Assembly (NCBI GenBank): GCA_002316005.1
Contig: DCIM01000012.1
Coordinates: 1 to 51,556 of the forward strand
Direction: 5' to 3'
DNA from: Prevotellaceae bacterium UBA1726
GTDB taxonomy: Bacteria > Bacteroidota > Bacteroidia > Bacteroidales > Bacteroidaceae
Length of the DNA: 51,556 nucleotides
This document shows positions 33,850 through 40,745 of the stretch, in pieces. How positions within the stretch are numbered: the stretch's first letter is position 1; every line of letters starts with the position of its first letter. The notes beneath the pieces are model-generated. The model was not told where the DNA came from and did not search any database. It saw only the letters and a program-made list of their open reading frames with translations. The position numbers were made by a program, and so were the translations under genes.

Positions 33850-33884
33850 TTTTTTCGGCGAGGCAATGCCTCACCGCACTGGAC
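33850..33884. repeat. 35-bp direct repeat, upstream copy
   Basis: TTTTTTCGGCGAGGC-AAT-GCCTCACCGCACTGGAC hairpin repeat just upstream of the aminotransferase start, in the same orientation as the copy at 32520. Confidence 0.7.
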
Positions 33885-33915
33885 AAATTATTACTCTCAG
33901 GACTTTGGGGAACGA

Positions 33916-34746
33916 TTAGCAGGCCGAATATTCGCCGAGGATTTTCAGTTCCTTAGTGAGCGGTATGATAGCGTCGATAGACTGGCGATAACGAGTGAGG
34001 TTCTCGAAAGTCACATCGACATAGAAGAGATATTCCCATTCGTGACCGATGACAGGGAGCGACTGAATCTTTGTGAGGTTGATGTCGTAGAACGAAAGGA
34101 TGGTAAGCACCTTCGACAGAGACCCCTCAGAGTGAGGCAATGAGAATACGATGCTCGACTTGTTAGCCTTCTCCAACGGACGGAGGAAGTCGGCCTTCAT
34201 CGGATTGGAGAGGATGAGGAAACGAGTGTAATTGTGCTTGTTGTCCTCGATGGAGTCTTCGAGCACCTTCATGCCATAGAGTTCTGCGGCACTGGAATGA
34301 CAGATAGCCGCACGACCCTTGAGTTGGTTGTTGCTGATGTTCTCAGCCGAACCAGCGGTATCGTCGCATTCGACAGCCCTCAGTTCGTTATGCTTAGCAA
34401 GGAATCCGCGGCACTGCATAAGAGCCACAGGATGAGAGTCTACTTCGTAGAGACTGTTCCAATCGTCCTCAGGCAGACAGCAGATGGAATGCTGGATATG
34501 CACTTTATGCTCGCCCACCACGGTAGTGCCCGAGGCAGTAAGGAGTTCGTAGTTGTGGAGCAACGAACCGGCGATGGTATTCTCGATGGCCACCATACCG
34601 ATTATTGTTGGGTCCTTCTCCATCTCGGCAAATACCTGCTCGAAAGTGTCGCAGCAGATAATCTGCAGTTGTTCACCTTCGAAATACTGATGTGCGGCGA
34701 TGTCGTGGAACGAACCGATTCTTCCTTGTATTGCTATTCTTTTCAT
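33916..34746 (-). CDS. pheA: Prephenate dehydratase
   Basis: 276 residues: catalytic region MKRIAIQGRIGSFHDIAAHQ, MVAIENTIAGSLLHNYELL and YTRFLILS, then an ACT domain (SSIVFSLPHSEGSLSKVLTI, with the ESLPV-like IQSLPVIGHEWEYLFYVD) that binds phenylalanine for feedback inhibition. It makes phenylpyruvate from prephenate. First structural gene of the operon, with ATG 34746 chosen over an upstream non-family extension. Expression is predicted to be controlled by the attenuator at 34836-34960. Confidence 0.96.
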   Translation of the reverse strand: MKRIAIQGRIGSFHDIAAHQYFEGEQLQIICCDTFEQVFAEMEKDPTIIGMVAIENTIAGSLLHNYELLTASGTTVVGEHKVHIQHSICCLPEDDWNSLYEVDSHPVALMQCRGFLAKHNELRAVECDDTAGSAENISNNQLKGRAAICHSSAAELYGMKVLEDSIEDNKHNYTRFLILSNPMKADFLRPLEKANKSSIVFSLPHSEGSLSKVLTILSFYDINLTKIQSLPVIGHEWEYLFYVDVTFENLTRYRQSIDAIIPLTKELKILGEYSAC

Positions 34747-34758
34747 AATCAAGTTTGC

Positions 34759-34803
34759 GGTGCTTTGCACCTAAATGAGAAATGATAAATGAGAAATGAT
34801 AAT
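34759..34803. repeat. Solo hairpin-heptad array in the pheA leader
   Basis: Hairpin GGTGC-TTT-GCACC (34759-34771), then AAATGAG/AAATGAT heptads to ~34803. About 33 of 34 bases from CCTAAATGAG onward are identical to the end of cassette 2, but no four-helix-bundle gene is present. Confidence 0.7.
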
Positions 34804-34835
34804 GTGGTTATCAGACTCATCAGATAGACAGACAT

Positions 34836-34863
34836 AAAAAAATCCCGCTTTGTTGGCGGGATT
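34836..34863 (-). terminator. Attenuator terminator of the pheA operon
   Basis: AATCCCGC/GCGGGATT (34841-34848 with 34856-34863) followed by seven T on the minus strand. Its 5' arm (RNA CCCGCC) can instead pair with GGCGGG at 34900-34895, right after the leader peptide stop, forming an antiterminator. Confidence 0.85.
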
Positions 34864-34900
34864 AATTATTCTATCGCATATACGCATTACTCAGCCCGCC

Positions 34901-34960
34901 TTACAAAGTTCTTGTAAAGTTAAAATAAAAGCCGTAAAAGTAAGCGTAAGACTTATTCAT
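34901..34960 (-). CDS. Phe/Tyr leader peptide of the pheA operon
   Basis: A 19-codon ORF from ATG 34960 to TAA 34901: MNKSYAYFYGFYFNFTRTL. Eight of its 19 residues are Phe or Tyr, clustered in the centre. It starts about 40 nt after a strong promoter, and its stop is followed at once by the antiterminator strand and then a T-run terminator. This is the layout of a classical amino-acid attenuator: stalling at Phe/Tyr codons when charged tRNA is scarce would favour the antiterminator and allow transcription of the aromatic genes. Confidence 0.85.
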   Translation of the reverse strand: MNKSYAYFYGFYFNFTRTL

Positions 34961-35008
34961 TTCTTGTAAAATTCTTATGGATTGCTTCATTGCGCCCCAT
35001 TTTCATTG

Positions 35009-35040
35009 CAAAATTATAACAAAAATTTTATTCTTGCAAA
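35009..35040 (-). promoter_or_regulatory. Promoter of the pheA (Phe/Tyr) operon
   Basis: Minus-strand TTTG (35040-35037), 20 nt, TAATTTTG (35016-35009): an exact consensus. It predicts a ~255-nt leader RNA containing the leader peptide, attenuator and heptad array. Confidence 0.85.
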
Positions 35041-35176
35041 CATTTTCGATAAAAATTGCAGTTTCGGGTAATAAATTCGCAATTCGGGGCTCTTTTACAC
35101 GCACGGATACATTAATATATATAAAGCGAATGGAAGATTTGGACAGAGTGAGCTGAGTTTTTCTTCTAACATATAA

Positions 35177-35209
35177 TTACCATGAATTTACCATGAATTA
35201 TTCATTAAT
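35177..35209. repeat. Three 11-bp repeats upstream of the envelope protein gene
   Basis: TTACCATGAAT twice without change, then TATTCATTAAT. A related set in the same orientation lies downstream of the gene at 36137-36169. The remaining 35041-35176 DNA is AT-rich without an evident gene. Confidence 0.6.
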
Positions 35210-35269
35210 TATTTTTTTGGGGTGGATTCGTTGTGAATTGATAATAAATACAAAAAAGAATTTAAATCC

Positions 35270-35300
35270 TTTGTGGTTACGACAAATAGCAGTAATTTTG
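35270..35300 (+). promoter_or_regulatory. Promoter placing the start site at the ATG
   Basis: TTTG (35270-35273), 19 nt, TAATTTTG (35293-35300). Transcription would begin about 35307, next to the ATG at 35308, suggesting a leaderless mRNA. Confidence 0.6.
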
Positions 35301-35307
35301 GCGGCAA

Positions 35308-36096
35308 ATGAGATTGCTCACTATCATAATCATGTCGTTGGGGCTCTCGCTGACAGCATTTGCTCAGGAGAACAAGACCTTGAAGAGTACAGTTGAACCA
35401 CTTTCGACTGCACCAGAAGAGGCGTATTTGGAAGAGGAGGACGACAGCAAGTATCTGAACGGAATGGTACCAGTGGGCAGTTTCGATCGCGACCTTCCAC
35501 AACAGGATTCGCTTCATCTCCCAGCACTCGACAGTATGGGTCGCGTGTATAGCTACAACTCTTGGCGCTATCCTTATCTCGGTTCGTTTGGCATGTGGGA
35601 CATCCACGAGGGACTCAATGTGCAACTCGGTCTGTCGGCGTTCACCTCGTTCAGCAAGGACGGCATGAACGGTTGGGGACAGAACATCTCGGCCGTCTAT
35701 GCGAAGCCAATCAACGACCGACTCTCCATTGCCGTGGGTGGATATCTCAACAACTACTCCACCAACTACGGACCAGTTCGCAGTGCGGGCATCTCGGCCG
35801 TGCTCAACTATCGTTTCAGTGAGCACTGGGAGGCTTATGCCTTTGTGCAGAAGGGATTCTACGACAATCGCAACGATTTCTATATGCGCTATGGGGCTTA
35901 TGGCTATGGTCCTTTCGGCTATGGTTTCATGCCGATGTACGATATGGGAATGTTCGGCGACAGGATAGGTGCCGGTGTCACTTGGCATCCTACCCAGAGT
36001 ACTTCCGTACAGGTGCAGTTTGAGGTTTCTTCCGACCCACGCCATTCATTCCACAATAGAGTTCAGGAAAGATGGCAAATGCCAGAGCAGAAATAA
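35308..36096 (+). CDS. Putative outer-membrane beta-barrel protein
   Basis: 262 residues with a signal peptide (MRLLTIIIMSLGLSLTAFAQ). After an acidic N-terminal stretch, alternating segments such as GLNVQLGLSAFTSFS, RLSIAVGGYLNNYSTN, AGISAVLNYRFSEHWEAYAF and STSVQVQFEVSSD read as amphipathic beta strands, and a Gly/Tyr/Met-rich loop lies at about 200-220. No named family is recognised. ATG 35332 is an alternative start with a shorter signal. Single gene flanked by 11-bp repeats. Confidence 0.65.
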   Translation: MRLLTIIIMSLGLSLTAFAQENKTLKSTVEPLSTAPEEAYLEEEDDSKYLNGMVPVGSFDRDLPQQDSLHLPALDSMGRVYSYNSWRYPYLGSFGMWDIHEGLNVQLGLSAFTSFSKDGMNGWGQNISAVYAKPINDRLSIAVGGYLNNYSTNYGPVRSAGISAVLNYRFSEHWEAYAFVQKGFYDNRNDFYMRYGAYGYGPFGYGFMPMYDMGMFGDRIGAGVTWHPTQSTSVQVQFEVSSDPRHSFHNRVQERWQMPEQK

Positions 36097-36136
36097 GGAT
36101 TAAATTAACTGCAATAATCATTCTTTAAAACATTAA

Positions 36137-36169
36137 TTACCATAAATTATCCATTAATTTTTCATTAAT
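36137..36169. repeat. Three 11-bp repeats downstream of the envelope protein gene
   Basis: TTACCATAAAT, TATCCATTAAT, TTTTCATTAAT, related to the 35177-35209 set. Confidence 0.55.
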
Positions 36170-36228
36170 TATTATTCGGCAATGACCGGTAAATAATCAA
36201 ATGGAATAGATTTTCTTTTGTTTTTTTC

Positions 36229-36257
36229 TTTGAGTTAGTAGAAAATTTGTATCTTTG
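36229..36257 (+). promoter_or_regulatory. Promoter of the six-helix membrane protein gene
   Basis: TTTG (36229-36232), 17 nt, TATCTTTG (36250-36257), with a ~22-nt leader. Confidence 0.65.
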
Positions 36258-36287
36258 TAAGCAGTTTTTATTCAATAGGATACAAAT

Positions 36288-36971
36288 ATGGAACAGACAA
36301 AAGAAGAAAGAATGTACATGCGTATTCGCAATATCTGCGGATTCTTAGGTGTCATACTCCCTTGGCTCGCCCTCTTTTCTGCAGGTATAGCCGATCACCC
36401 AAGCGAAGAATGGTGGTGGAGCATCTCGGCCACTTACTATCAGTCGCCAGCACTCGTAGGCGTATTGGTACCAGCGAGTATCGTACTCCTCCTCTACATC
36501 GGCTACGATTGGCGCGACAACCTCGTCACATCGCTGAGTGGTGTCTTCGGCCTTGGCATCGTGCTGTTTCCTTGTAATGTCAGTTGGATAGACCCTAACA
36601 CATTGGTGGGTTTCTTCCAGGTTCCGGCTCATATCTCCAACTACATGCACTCGGCTTGTGCGGCGATATTCTTCATGCTCATTGCCTACAACAGTGCGTT
36701 CCTCTTCACACAATCGGGTGGAAACATGACCGATCGCAAGGTCATCCGCAATAGAATCTATAAGATTTGCGGTTTCGGAATGATATTCTTCGAAGCAGTA
36801 TTCGGTTTGCTCATCATCTTGAAGGCTCCGGGCTATTTCACAATGATTGTAGAGATTATCCTCCTCCACCTCTTCGGATTCTCTTGGCTTGTAAAGGGCG
36901 AGGCGTTCCCATTCCTCAATGACAAGGAGGAACTTGAGGACCAAGTAGGAAAACTGAAATCAATCGACTAA
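36288..36971 (+). CDS. Integral membrane protein of unknown function
   Basis: 227 residues with about six hydrophobic helices (FLGVILPWLALFSAGIA, LVGVLVPASIVLLLYIGYDW, LSGVFGLGIVLFPC, SACAAIFFMLIAYNSAFLF, IFFEAVFGLLIIL, IILLHLFGFSWLVKG). The conserved-looking polar loop after helix 1 (EEWWWSISATYY) may matter. It resembles DUF998-like small membrane proteins in layout, but I cannot name the family. Monocistronic with its own promoter and terminator. Confidence 0.75.
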   Translation: MEQTKEERMYMRIRNICGFLGVILPWLALFSAGIADHPSEEWWWSISATYYQSPALVGVLVPASIVLLLYIGYDWRDNLVTSLSGVFGLGIVLFPCNVSWIDPNTLVGFFQVPAHISNYMHSACAAIFFMLIAYNSAFLFTQSGGNMTDRKVIRNRIYKICGFGMIFFEAVFGLLIILKAPGYFTMIVEIILLHLFGFSWLVKGEAFPFLNDKEELEDQVGKLKSID

Positions 36972-36991
36972 CGCTATTTCATTATAACAAT

Positions 36992-37040
36992 AAGAGCATT
37001 AGGGATCTCCCCGCAAGGAATATCTCTAATGCTCTTTTTT
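36992..37040 (+). terminator. Terminator after the membrane protein gene
   Basis: AAGAGCATTAG (36992-37002) with CTAATGCTCTT (37026-37036), inner GGAT/ATATC pairing, then TTTTTT. Confidence 0.85.
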
Positions 37041-37059
37041 ATGGGTCGTCGCTCCGCTC

Positions 37060-37253
37060 CTCAAAATCGCAGAAAATATTAATCTACTTTTATTCCTGAA
37101 TATCCGAAATATCCTGAAATAAGTATTTTAAACATTAATTCTTCGCAAGCTCAGGCGGCAAAGCCGGAGTCTCATGTAATTGGCCATTAATTATTATGGT
37201 TCATTGTGTCATTATGTCTAAAAAAGGAAAGAATTATTTTCTGCGATTTTGAG
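37060..37253. mobile_element. 194-bp MITE-like element with perfect 19-bp inverted ends
   Basis: CTCAAAATCGCAGAAAATA (37060-37078) and its exact complement (37235-37253) bound AT-rich non-coding DNA. Directly outside the right end is GCCCTTTAGGGC. No ORF. It lies between the terminator above and small RNA 3. The transposon-like nature is inferred from the ends only. Confidence 0.5.
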
Positions 37254-37311
37254 CCCTTTAGGGCGACTCAAAAAATCATCTTGGGGCATATTATTTTGTC
37301 TTGATACCTAT

Positions 37312-37460
37312 ATAAAAAAATAAACGCCGTGATTCACATCACAACGTCTTAAACTCAAACTAAAAACAATCTAAAAACCTAATTAACTAACTAAAACCTA
37401 AATTATTTCTCATGGCAGCTTTTCATTCTGATTCGCGACGCATCGCGTTTCTCCTGAATT
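37312..37460 (-). ncRNA. Candidate small RNA 3 (about 150 nt)
   Basis: Begins just after TACCTTTG. It has a CGCGA-TGCG-TCGCG 5' hairpin, a U-rich linker (GTTTTAGTTAGTTAATTAGG, then GATTGTTTTTAGTTTGAG) and a terminator stem (37324-37333 with 37338-37347, two G-U pairs) closed by GUGA and followed by TTTATTTTTTT. The linker and terminator are clearly related to small RNA 2 upstream of thrS. No ORF. Together they define a small-RNA family in this window. Confidence 0.6.
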
Positions 37461-37466
37461 GCGATG

Positions 37467-37496
37467 CAAAGGTACGACTATTTCGCGAGACACAAA
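37467..37496 (-). promoter_or_regulatory. Promoter of small RNA 3
   Basis: Minus-strand TTTG (37496-37493), 18 nt, TACCTTTG (37474-37467). Confidence 0.7.
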
Positions 37497-37692
37497 AACT
37501 TTCTTTCCATTTTATCCTTATTAACGCGTTTCTTTTGCTCTATGTCAAACAGGCGCAAACAGACATATTCGCCCTATTGACATAGGTCATCTCAAAGCCG
37601 CATACAGACAATATTTCGCGCAAAAATCGCCGAATGTAACACACACGCAACTTTAGGCAACAGAAATAATTGCTGTTTCTCGTTTTTATTGC

Positions 37693-37700
37693 TACTTTTG
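37693..37700 (+). promoter_or_regulatory. Probable -7 element of the GH8 gene
   Basis: TACTTTTG, 25 nt before the ATG. No good TTTG is found at -33, so this may need an activator. Confidence 0.45.
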
Positions 37701-37724
37701 CAAGCAAAATAAACAACCACACTT

Positions 37725-38933
37725 ATGAAGCAATTATTCATCATCGCCATGCTCGCCCTCGTTCCTTTCACGGGACGAGCAGAAAACCTGTTCTCTACCC
37801 TTCTCGGTAAATCACCTGCTGAGGTTGAACAGAAAATGAACTCCATCTGGAATCATTTCTTCACTCCTGCCGACCTCGCCCTCTACGAACAGGACGGACA
37901 GAAATCAGTCTATTACGAGACTCCAGAGGGAATGGCGTTTATCCTCGACACAGGTAATGATGATGTCCGCACAGAGGGAATGTCGTATGGTATGATGATT
38001 AGTGTGCAGTTGAACCATCGCGAGGAGTTTGACAAGCTCTGGGCTTGGGCAAAGAAATATATGGCCTATCCAAAGGGTTCCATCTGGGATGGTTATTTCT
38101 GTTGGCAATGCAAGACCGACGGTACTCCTTTCGGCAACAGCAATGCCTCTGACGGTGAACTCTATTTCGTCACATCACTCTTCCTCGCTGCTGAGCGATG
38201 GAACGAGCCACGCTATGCAGACGAGGCAAACGAGATTCTGCGTAAGGTGATGAGCAAGGGCGAAGGAATGACCGACGGTAAGACCACCGTCTATAACCTC
38301 TACAACACCGATAACCACCTCATCACATTCGTACCAGATCAGGGCGGTTACTACTTCACCGATCCTTCGTATATGCTCCCTGCATTCCTTCAGAAATGGT
38401 CGAAGGTAGCAGCTACAAACCGTGGATTCTGGAAGAAGGCGGCAAAGGCAGCACGCAAGCATCTCATTGCTTCGGCTCATCCTGTCACAGGCGTTTATCC
38501 CGACTATAGCGAGTATTCGGGCAAGCCATACAAATGGCCTCACGCAGGATATGACACCTCTATTTATATGTGGGATGCATTGCGTTGTGCGATGAATGTG
38601 GGAATGGATTATTATCTCTGTGGCAAGGACAAGAAACGCCAGCAAGTGGTAATGCGCAACTGGTTGCAGTTTGTCAAGAACGACAACTTCGCCCATGGTC
38701 ATTTCGCATGGGATGGTACAAATGCCTTCGACGACTACAACCACGGAATGATTGGAGCCAATGCCGTAGGAGCCTTCGCCCTCGCCCACTCCAACGAAGC
38801 CGACCGTGCCCTTGCTCGCGAATTCGTGCAGCGACTCTGGGACGCCGAACCACCAACAGGTAAGTATCGCTACTATCAGGGCATGGTCTATCTGCTCTCG
38901 TTGTTGCATGTATCAGGCAACTTCCAGTTGTAA
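37725..38933 (+). CDS. Glycoside hydrolase family 8, exo-oligoxylanase (Rex) type
   Basis: 402 residues with a signal peptide (MKQLFIIAMLALVPFTGRA). The (alpha/alpha)6 barrel carries the general acid E84 in RTEGMSYGMMISVQL, the aromatic SIWDGYFCWQ site, and later GYDTSIYMWDALR and FAWDG segments typical of reducing-end xylose-releasing exo-oligoxylanases. It would remove xylose from the reducing end of xylo-oligosaccharides in the periplasm, complementing the GH43, GH3 and GH16 enzymes of the window, although these are not in one operon. GH8 also contains chitosanases and cellulases; Rex is the best fit. Confidence 0.88.
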   Translation: MKQLFIIAMLALVPFTGRAENLFSTLLGKSPAEVEQKMNSIWNHFFTPADLALYEQDGQKSVYYETPEGMAFILDTGNDDVRTEGMSYGMMISVQLNHREEFDKLWAWAKKYMAYPKGSIWDGYFCWQCKTDGTPFGNSNASDGELYFVTSLFLAAERWNEPRYADEANEILRKVMSKGEGMTDGKTTVYNLYNTDNHLITFVPDQGGYYFTDPSYMLPAFLQKWSKVAATNRGFWKKAAKAARKHLIASAHPVTGVYPDYSEYSGKPYKWPHAGYDTSIYMWDALRCAMNVGMDYYLCGKDKKRQQVVMRNWLQFVKNDNFAHGHFAWDGTNAFDDYNHGMIGANAVGAFALAHSNEADRALAREFVQRLWDAEPPTGKYRYYQGMVYLLSLLHVSGNFQL

Positions 38934-38959
38934 GAACATTGAAGTCACGAATTTAATGG

Positions 38960-39154
38960 AAAATCCTCCATTCCTCCATTTTCGTCGTTAAGTTACTGGA
39001 ATACAAATCGTTACGCTATGGAGGATGTGTGCGAGATCTTCCATATATCCTCCATAACATGAAAGATCTATGGAGGATTGGAGAAGTGTCTTCCATAGTG
39101 CAACCCACTGAATATCAATATATTAGAGGCAATTATGAAGGAATGGAGGATTTT
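38960..39154. repeat. 195-bp element with perfect 15-bp inverted ends and internal ATGGAGGA copies
   Basis: AAAATCCTCCATTCC (38960-38974) and GGAATGGAGGATTTT (39140-39154) are exact complements. Inside are further ATGGAGGAT and ATCCTCCAT copies in both directions (near 39019, 39047 and 39071), so alternative hairpins are possible. It follows the GH8 stop. Confidence 0.6.
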
Positions 39155-39197
39155 TCGTTCAATTCATTTAGTACAGAAATCAGGCTGCCAGAAAAAC

Positions 39198-39275
39198 ATA
39201 GAAATGACCATATCATTCAAGTGGAATGAGTTGGTCATTTAAGTGAAATTAAGTGCTCATTTAACTGAAAAGAGG
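39198..39275. repeat. Second locus of the 22-bp palindromic unit
   Basis: Three 22-bp units (39198-39219, 39220-39241, 39242-39263) and a partial one share the AATGA-N5-TCATT layout and the CATAGAAATGACC left end with the element at 19094-19216, but are more degenerate and lack the perfect outer arms. Confidence 0.65.
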
Positions 39276-39281
39276 GGGTTA

Positions 39282-39399
39282 CTTCCCTACGCTAATCGGC
39301 GCCATCTGCGATGACTCGCCGGCTTCAGTCAGTGAAGATTCTTCCCTACGCTTTTCGGCGCCATCTGCGATGACTCGCCGGCTCCGGTCAGTGAAGAAC
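39282..39399. repeat. Two tandem 59-bp repeats
   Basis: Units 39282-39340 and 39341-39399 both start CTTCCCTACGCT and contain CGGCGCCATCTGCGATGACT with CGCCGGCT, a hairpin with CGGCG/CGCCG arms, and end GTCAGTGAAGA. They differ at a few positions. They lie just beyond the tRNA-Lys terminator. Confidence 0.8.
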
Positions 39400-39434
39400 G
39401 AACCCATTTGGGTTCTCACCACACAAGCGGATAC

Positions 39435-39470
39435 AAAAAAAAAAGGAATCCAAAAGGACTCCTCTTTTGG
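39435..39470 (-). terminator. Terminator of tRNA-Lys
   Basis: CCAAAAG (39450-39456) with CTTTTGG (39464-39470), then a run of ten T on the minus strand. Confidence 0.85.
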
Positions 39471-39472
39471 GG

Positions 39473-39545
39473 TGATCCGCTTGGGGCTCGAACCCAAGAC
39501 CCCAACATTAAAAGTGTTGTGCTCTACCTGCTGAGCTAGCGGATC
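39473..39545 (-). tRNA. tRNA-Lys (anticodon TTT)
   Basis: On the minus strand: acceptor GATCCGC/GCGGATC, D arm with AGCTCAGCAGGTAGAGC, anticodon stem CAACA/TGTTG around the loop CTTTTAA (anticodon TTT), T arm with GGTTCGAGCCC, discriminator A. CCA is not encoded. 73 nt, with its own promoter and terminator. Confidence 0.95.
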
Positions 39546-39573
39546 TCCGTATGTGATTTTTTCAAATCGGGTG

Positions 39574-39605
39574 CAAAGGTACAACAATTTAAGGAAATTT
39601 CCAAA
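39574..39605 (-). promoter_or_regulatory. tRNA-Lys promoter
   Basis: Minus-strand TTTG (39605-39602), 20 nt, TACCTTTG (39581-39574). Confidence 0.75.
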
Positions 39606-39621
39606 GATTAAGCAAACTTTT

Positions 39622-39651
39622 TTTGTTTTTCAATGTTTTTTATTAACTTTG
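39622..39651 (+). promoter_or_regulatory. Promoter of the LOG-family gene
   Basis: TTTG (39622-39625), 18 nt, TAACTTTG (39644-39651); divergent from and interleaved near the tRNA-Lys promoter. Confidence 0.65.
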
Positions 39652-39713
39652 CTAACTGATATCAATCGGAAAAAGAACATTTGCCCTATTATGGGGTTGA
39701 AAAAGAAGAAAAT

Positions 39714-40667
39714 ATGATAACTTCACCTGATTACAGAGTATTAGAGACAATAGGCGATTATATGCGCGAGGTGCCGTATGATGTGACACGGCAAGAACTC
39801 TACTCTGTGGAATCACTTTACAAAGGATTCGATTTTCACGATAACACCACCTTTGAGAAATGCTACGACACAACGGTTTATCGTGACTACATAAAGCATG
39901 GCAAGAAAGCCGATACTGTGCTCGAGAGACTGGCTCGCTCATTGCACGACTTCGGCATTGAGCAGGCTTTGGACAATTTCCTCAAAGGCTACGACAAATT
40001 CAAGAGCGTAGGAGTGATGGGCGGTCATGGTTTGCTCCGTACCGACCCAATGTACAAGGAGATAGTCCTCACCAGCAGGGAACTGACAATGCGCGGTTCG
40101 CTGATGATAACAGGAGGCGGTCCGGGTGCTATGGAGGCAACTCATCTCGGTGCATGGATGGCCGGACGAGAGCTCGGGGAGGTGGAAGAGGCTTTGTACA
40201 TGGTGAGCATGGCACCTTCGTTCAGCAACGAAGGATGGCTTGAGACAGCTTTTGAGGTGATGGACAAATTCCCTCAGAAGGAATACAAGAGTCTTGGCAT
40301 TCCTACTTGGCTCTACGGTCATGAACCTTCTACCCCATTCGCCACACATATTGCGAAATTCTTCGATAACAGCATTCGTGAGGCAACAATCCTGAACATA
40401 GCCTACGGCGGAATCATCTTCACCCCTGGTTCGGCCGGCACTCTGCAGGAGATTTTCCAGGACGCAGTGGAGAATCATTACCTCAGTTACGGCATCAGTT
40501 CGCCAATGATATTCCTCGGCCGACAGTTCTGGGATGAGGAGATACCAATCTATCCTTTCCTCGAGGACATGATGGAGAAAGGCCGTTACAAGAACCTTCG
40601 TCTCACACTGACCGACTCGTCGACAGAGGCAATACAGGAACTGCTGGATTTCAGAAATAACAAATAA
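39714..40667 (+). CDS. LOG-family protein (nucleotide 5'-monophosphate nucleosidase-like)
   Basis: 317 residues with the Rossmann-like LOG fold: ITGGGPGAMEATHLGAWMAG is the nucleotide-binding PGxGxxE-type loop and FTPGSAGTLQEIFQDAVEN is the second PGGxGTxxE motif (here with SAG). Such proteins cleave nucleoside monophosphates to base and ribose-5-phosphate (PpnN/YgdH type) and were once labelled lysine decarboxylases. The ~100-residue N-terminal extension fits the longer PpnN-like branch. ATG 39714 is preferred over an upstream TTG. Confidence 0.85.
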   Translation: MITSPDYRVLETIGDYMREVPYDVTRQELYSVESLYKGFDFHDNTTFEKCYDTTVYRDYIKHGKKADTVLERLARSLHDFGIEQALDNFLKGYDKFKSVGVMGGHGLLRTDPMYKEIVLTSRELTMRGSLMITGGGPGAMEATHLGAWMAGRELGEVEEALYMVSMAPSFSNEGWLETAFEVMDKFPQKEYKSLGIPTWLYGHEPSTPFATHIAKFFDNSIREATILNIAYGGIIFTPGSAGTLQEIFQDAVENHYLSYGISSPMIFLGRQFWDEEIPIYPFLEDMMEKGRYKNLRLTLTDSSTEAIQELLDFRNNK

Positions 40668-40670
40668 TGC

Positions 40671-40705
40671 GGGCTTCGCCCTAAATGAAAAAGGATAAAG
40701 AGGGA
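40671..40705. repeat. Solo hairpin-heptad array after the LOG gene
   Basis: GGGC-TTC-GCCC (40671-40681) followed by TAAATGAAAAAGGATAAAGA, a degenerate version of the AAATGAN array, starting 4 bases after the stop. Confidence 0.55.
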
Positions 40706-40745
40706 GAGAAATTTAGCTTTCAATAATACTACAATATAAAGAAAA

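Noticed and set aside
36345..36944. Long minus-strand ORF opposite the membrane protein gene
   Set aside because: Antisense shadow of 36288-36971; the plus-strand protein has clear membrane helices, a promoter and a terminator.
39279..39587. 102-codon minus-strand ORF
   Set aside because: It runs through tRNA-Lys and the 59-bp repeats, so it is not a protein gene.
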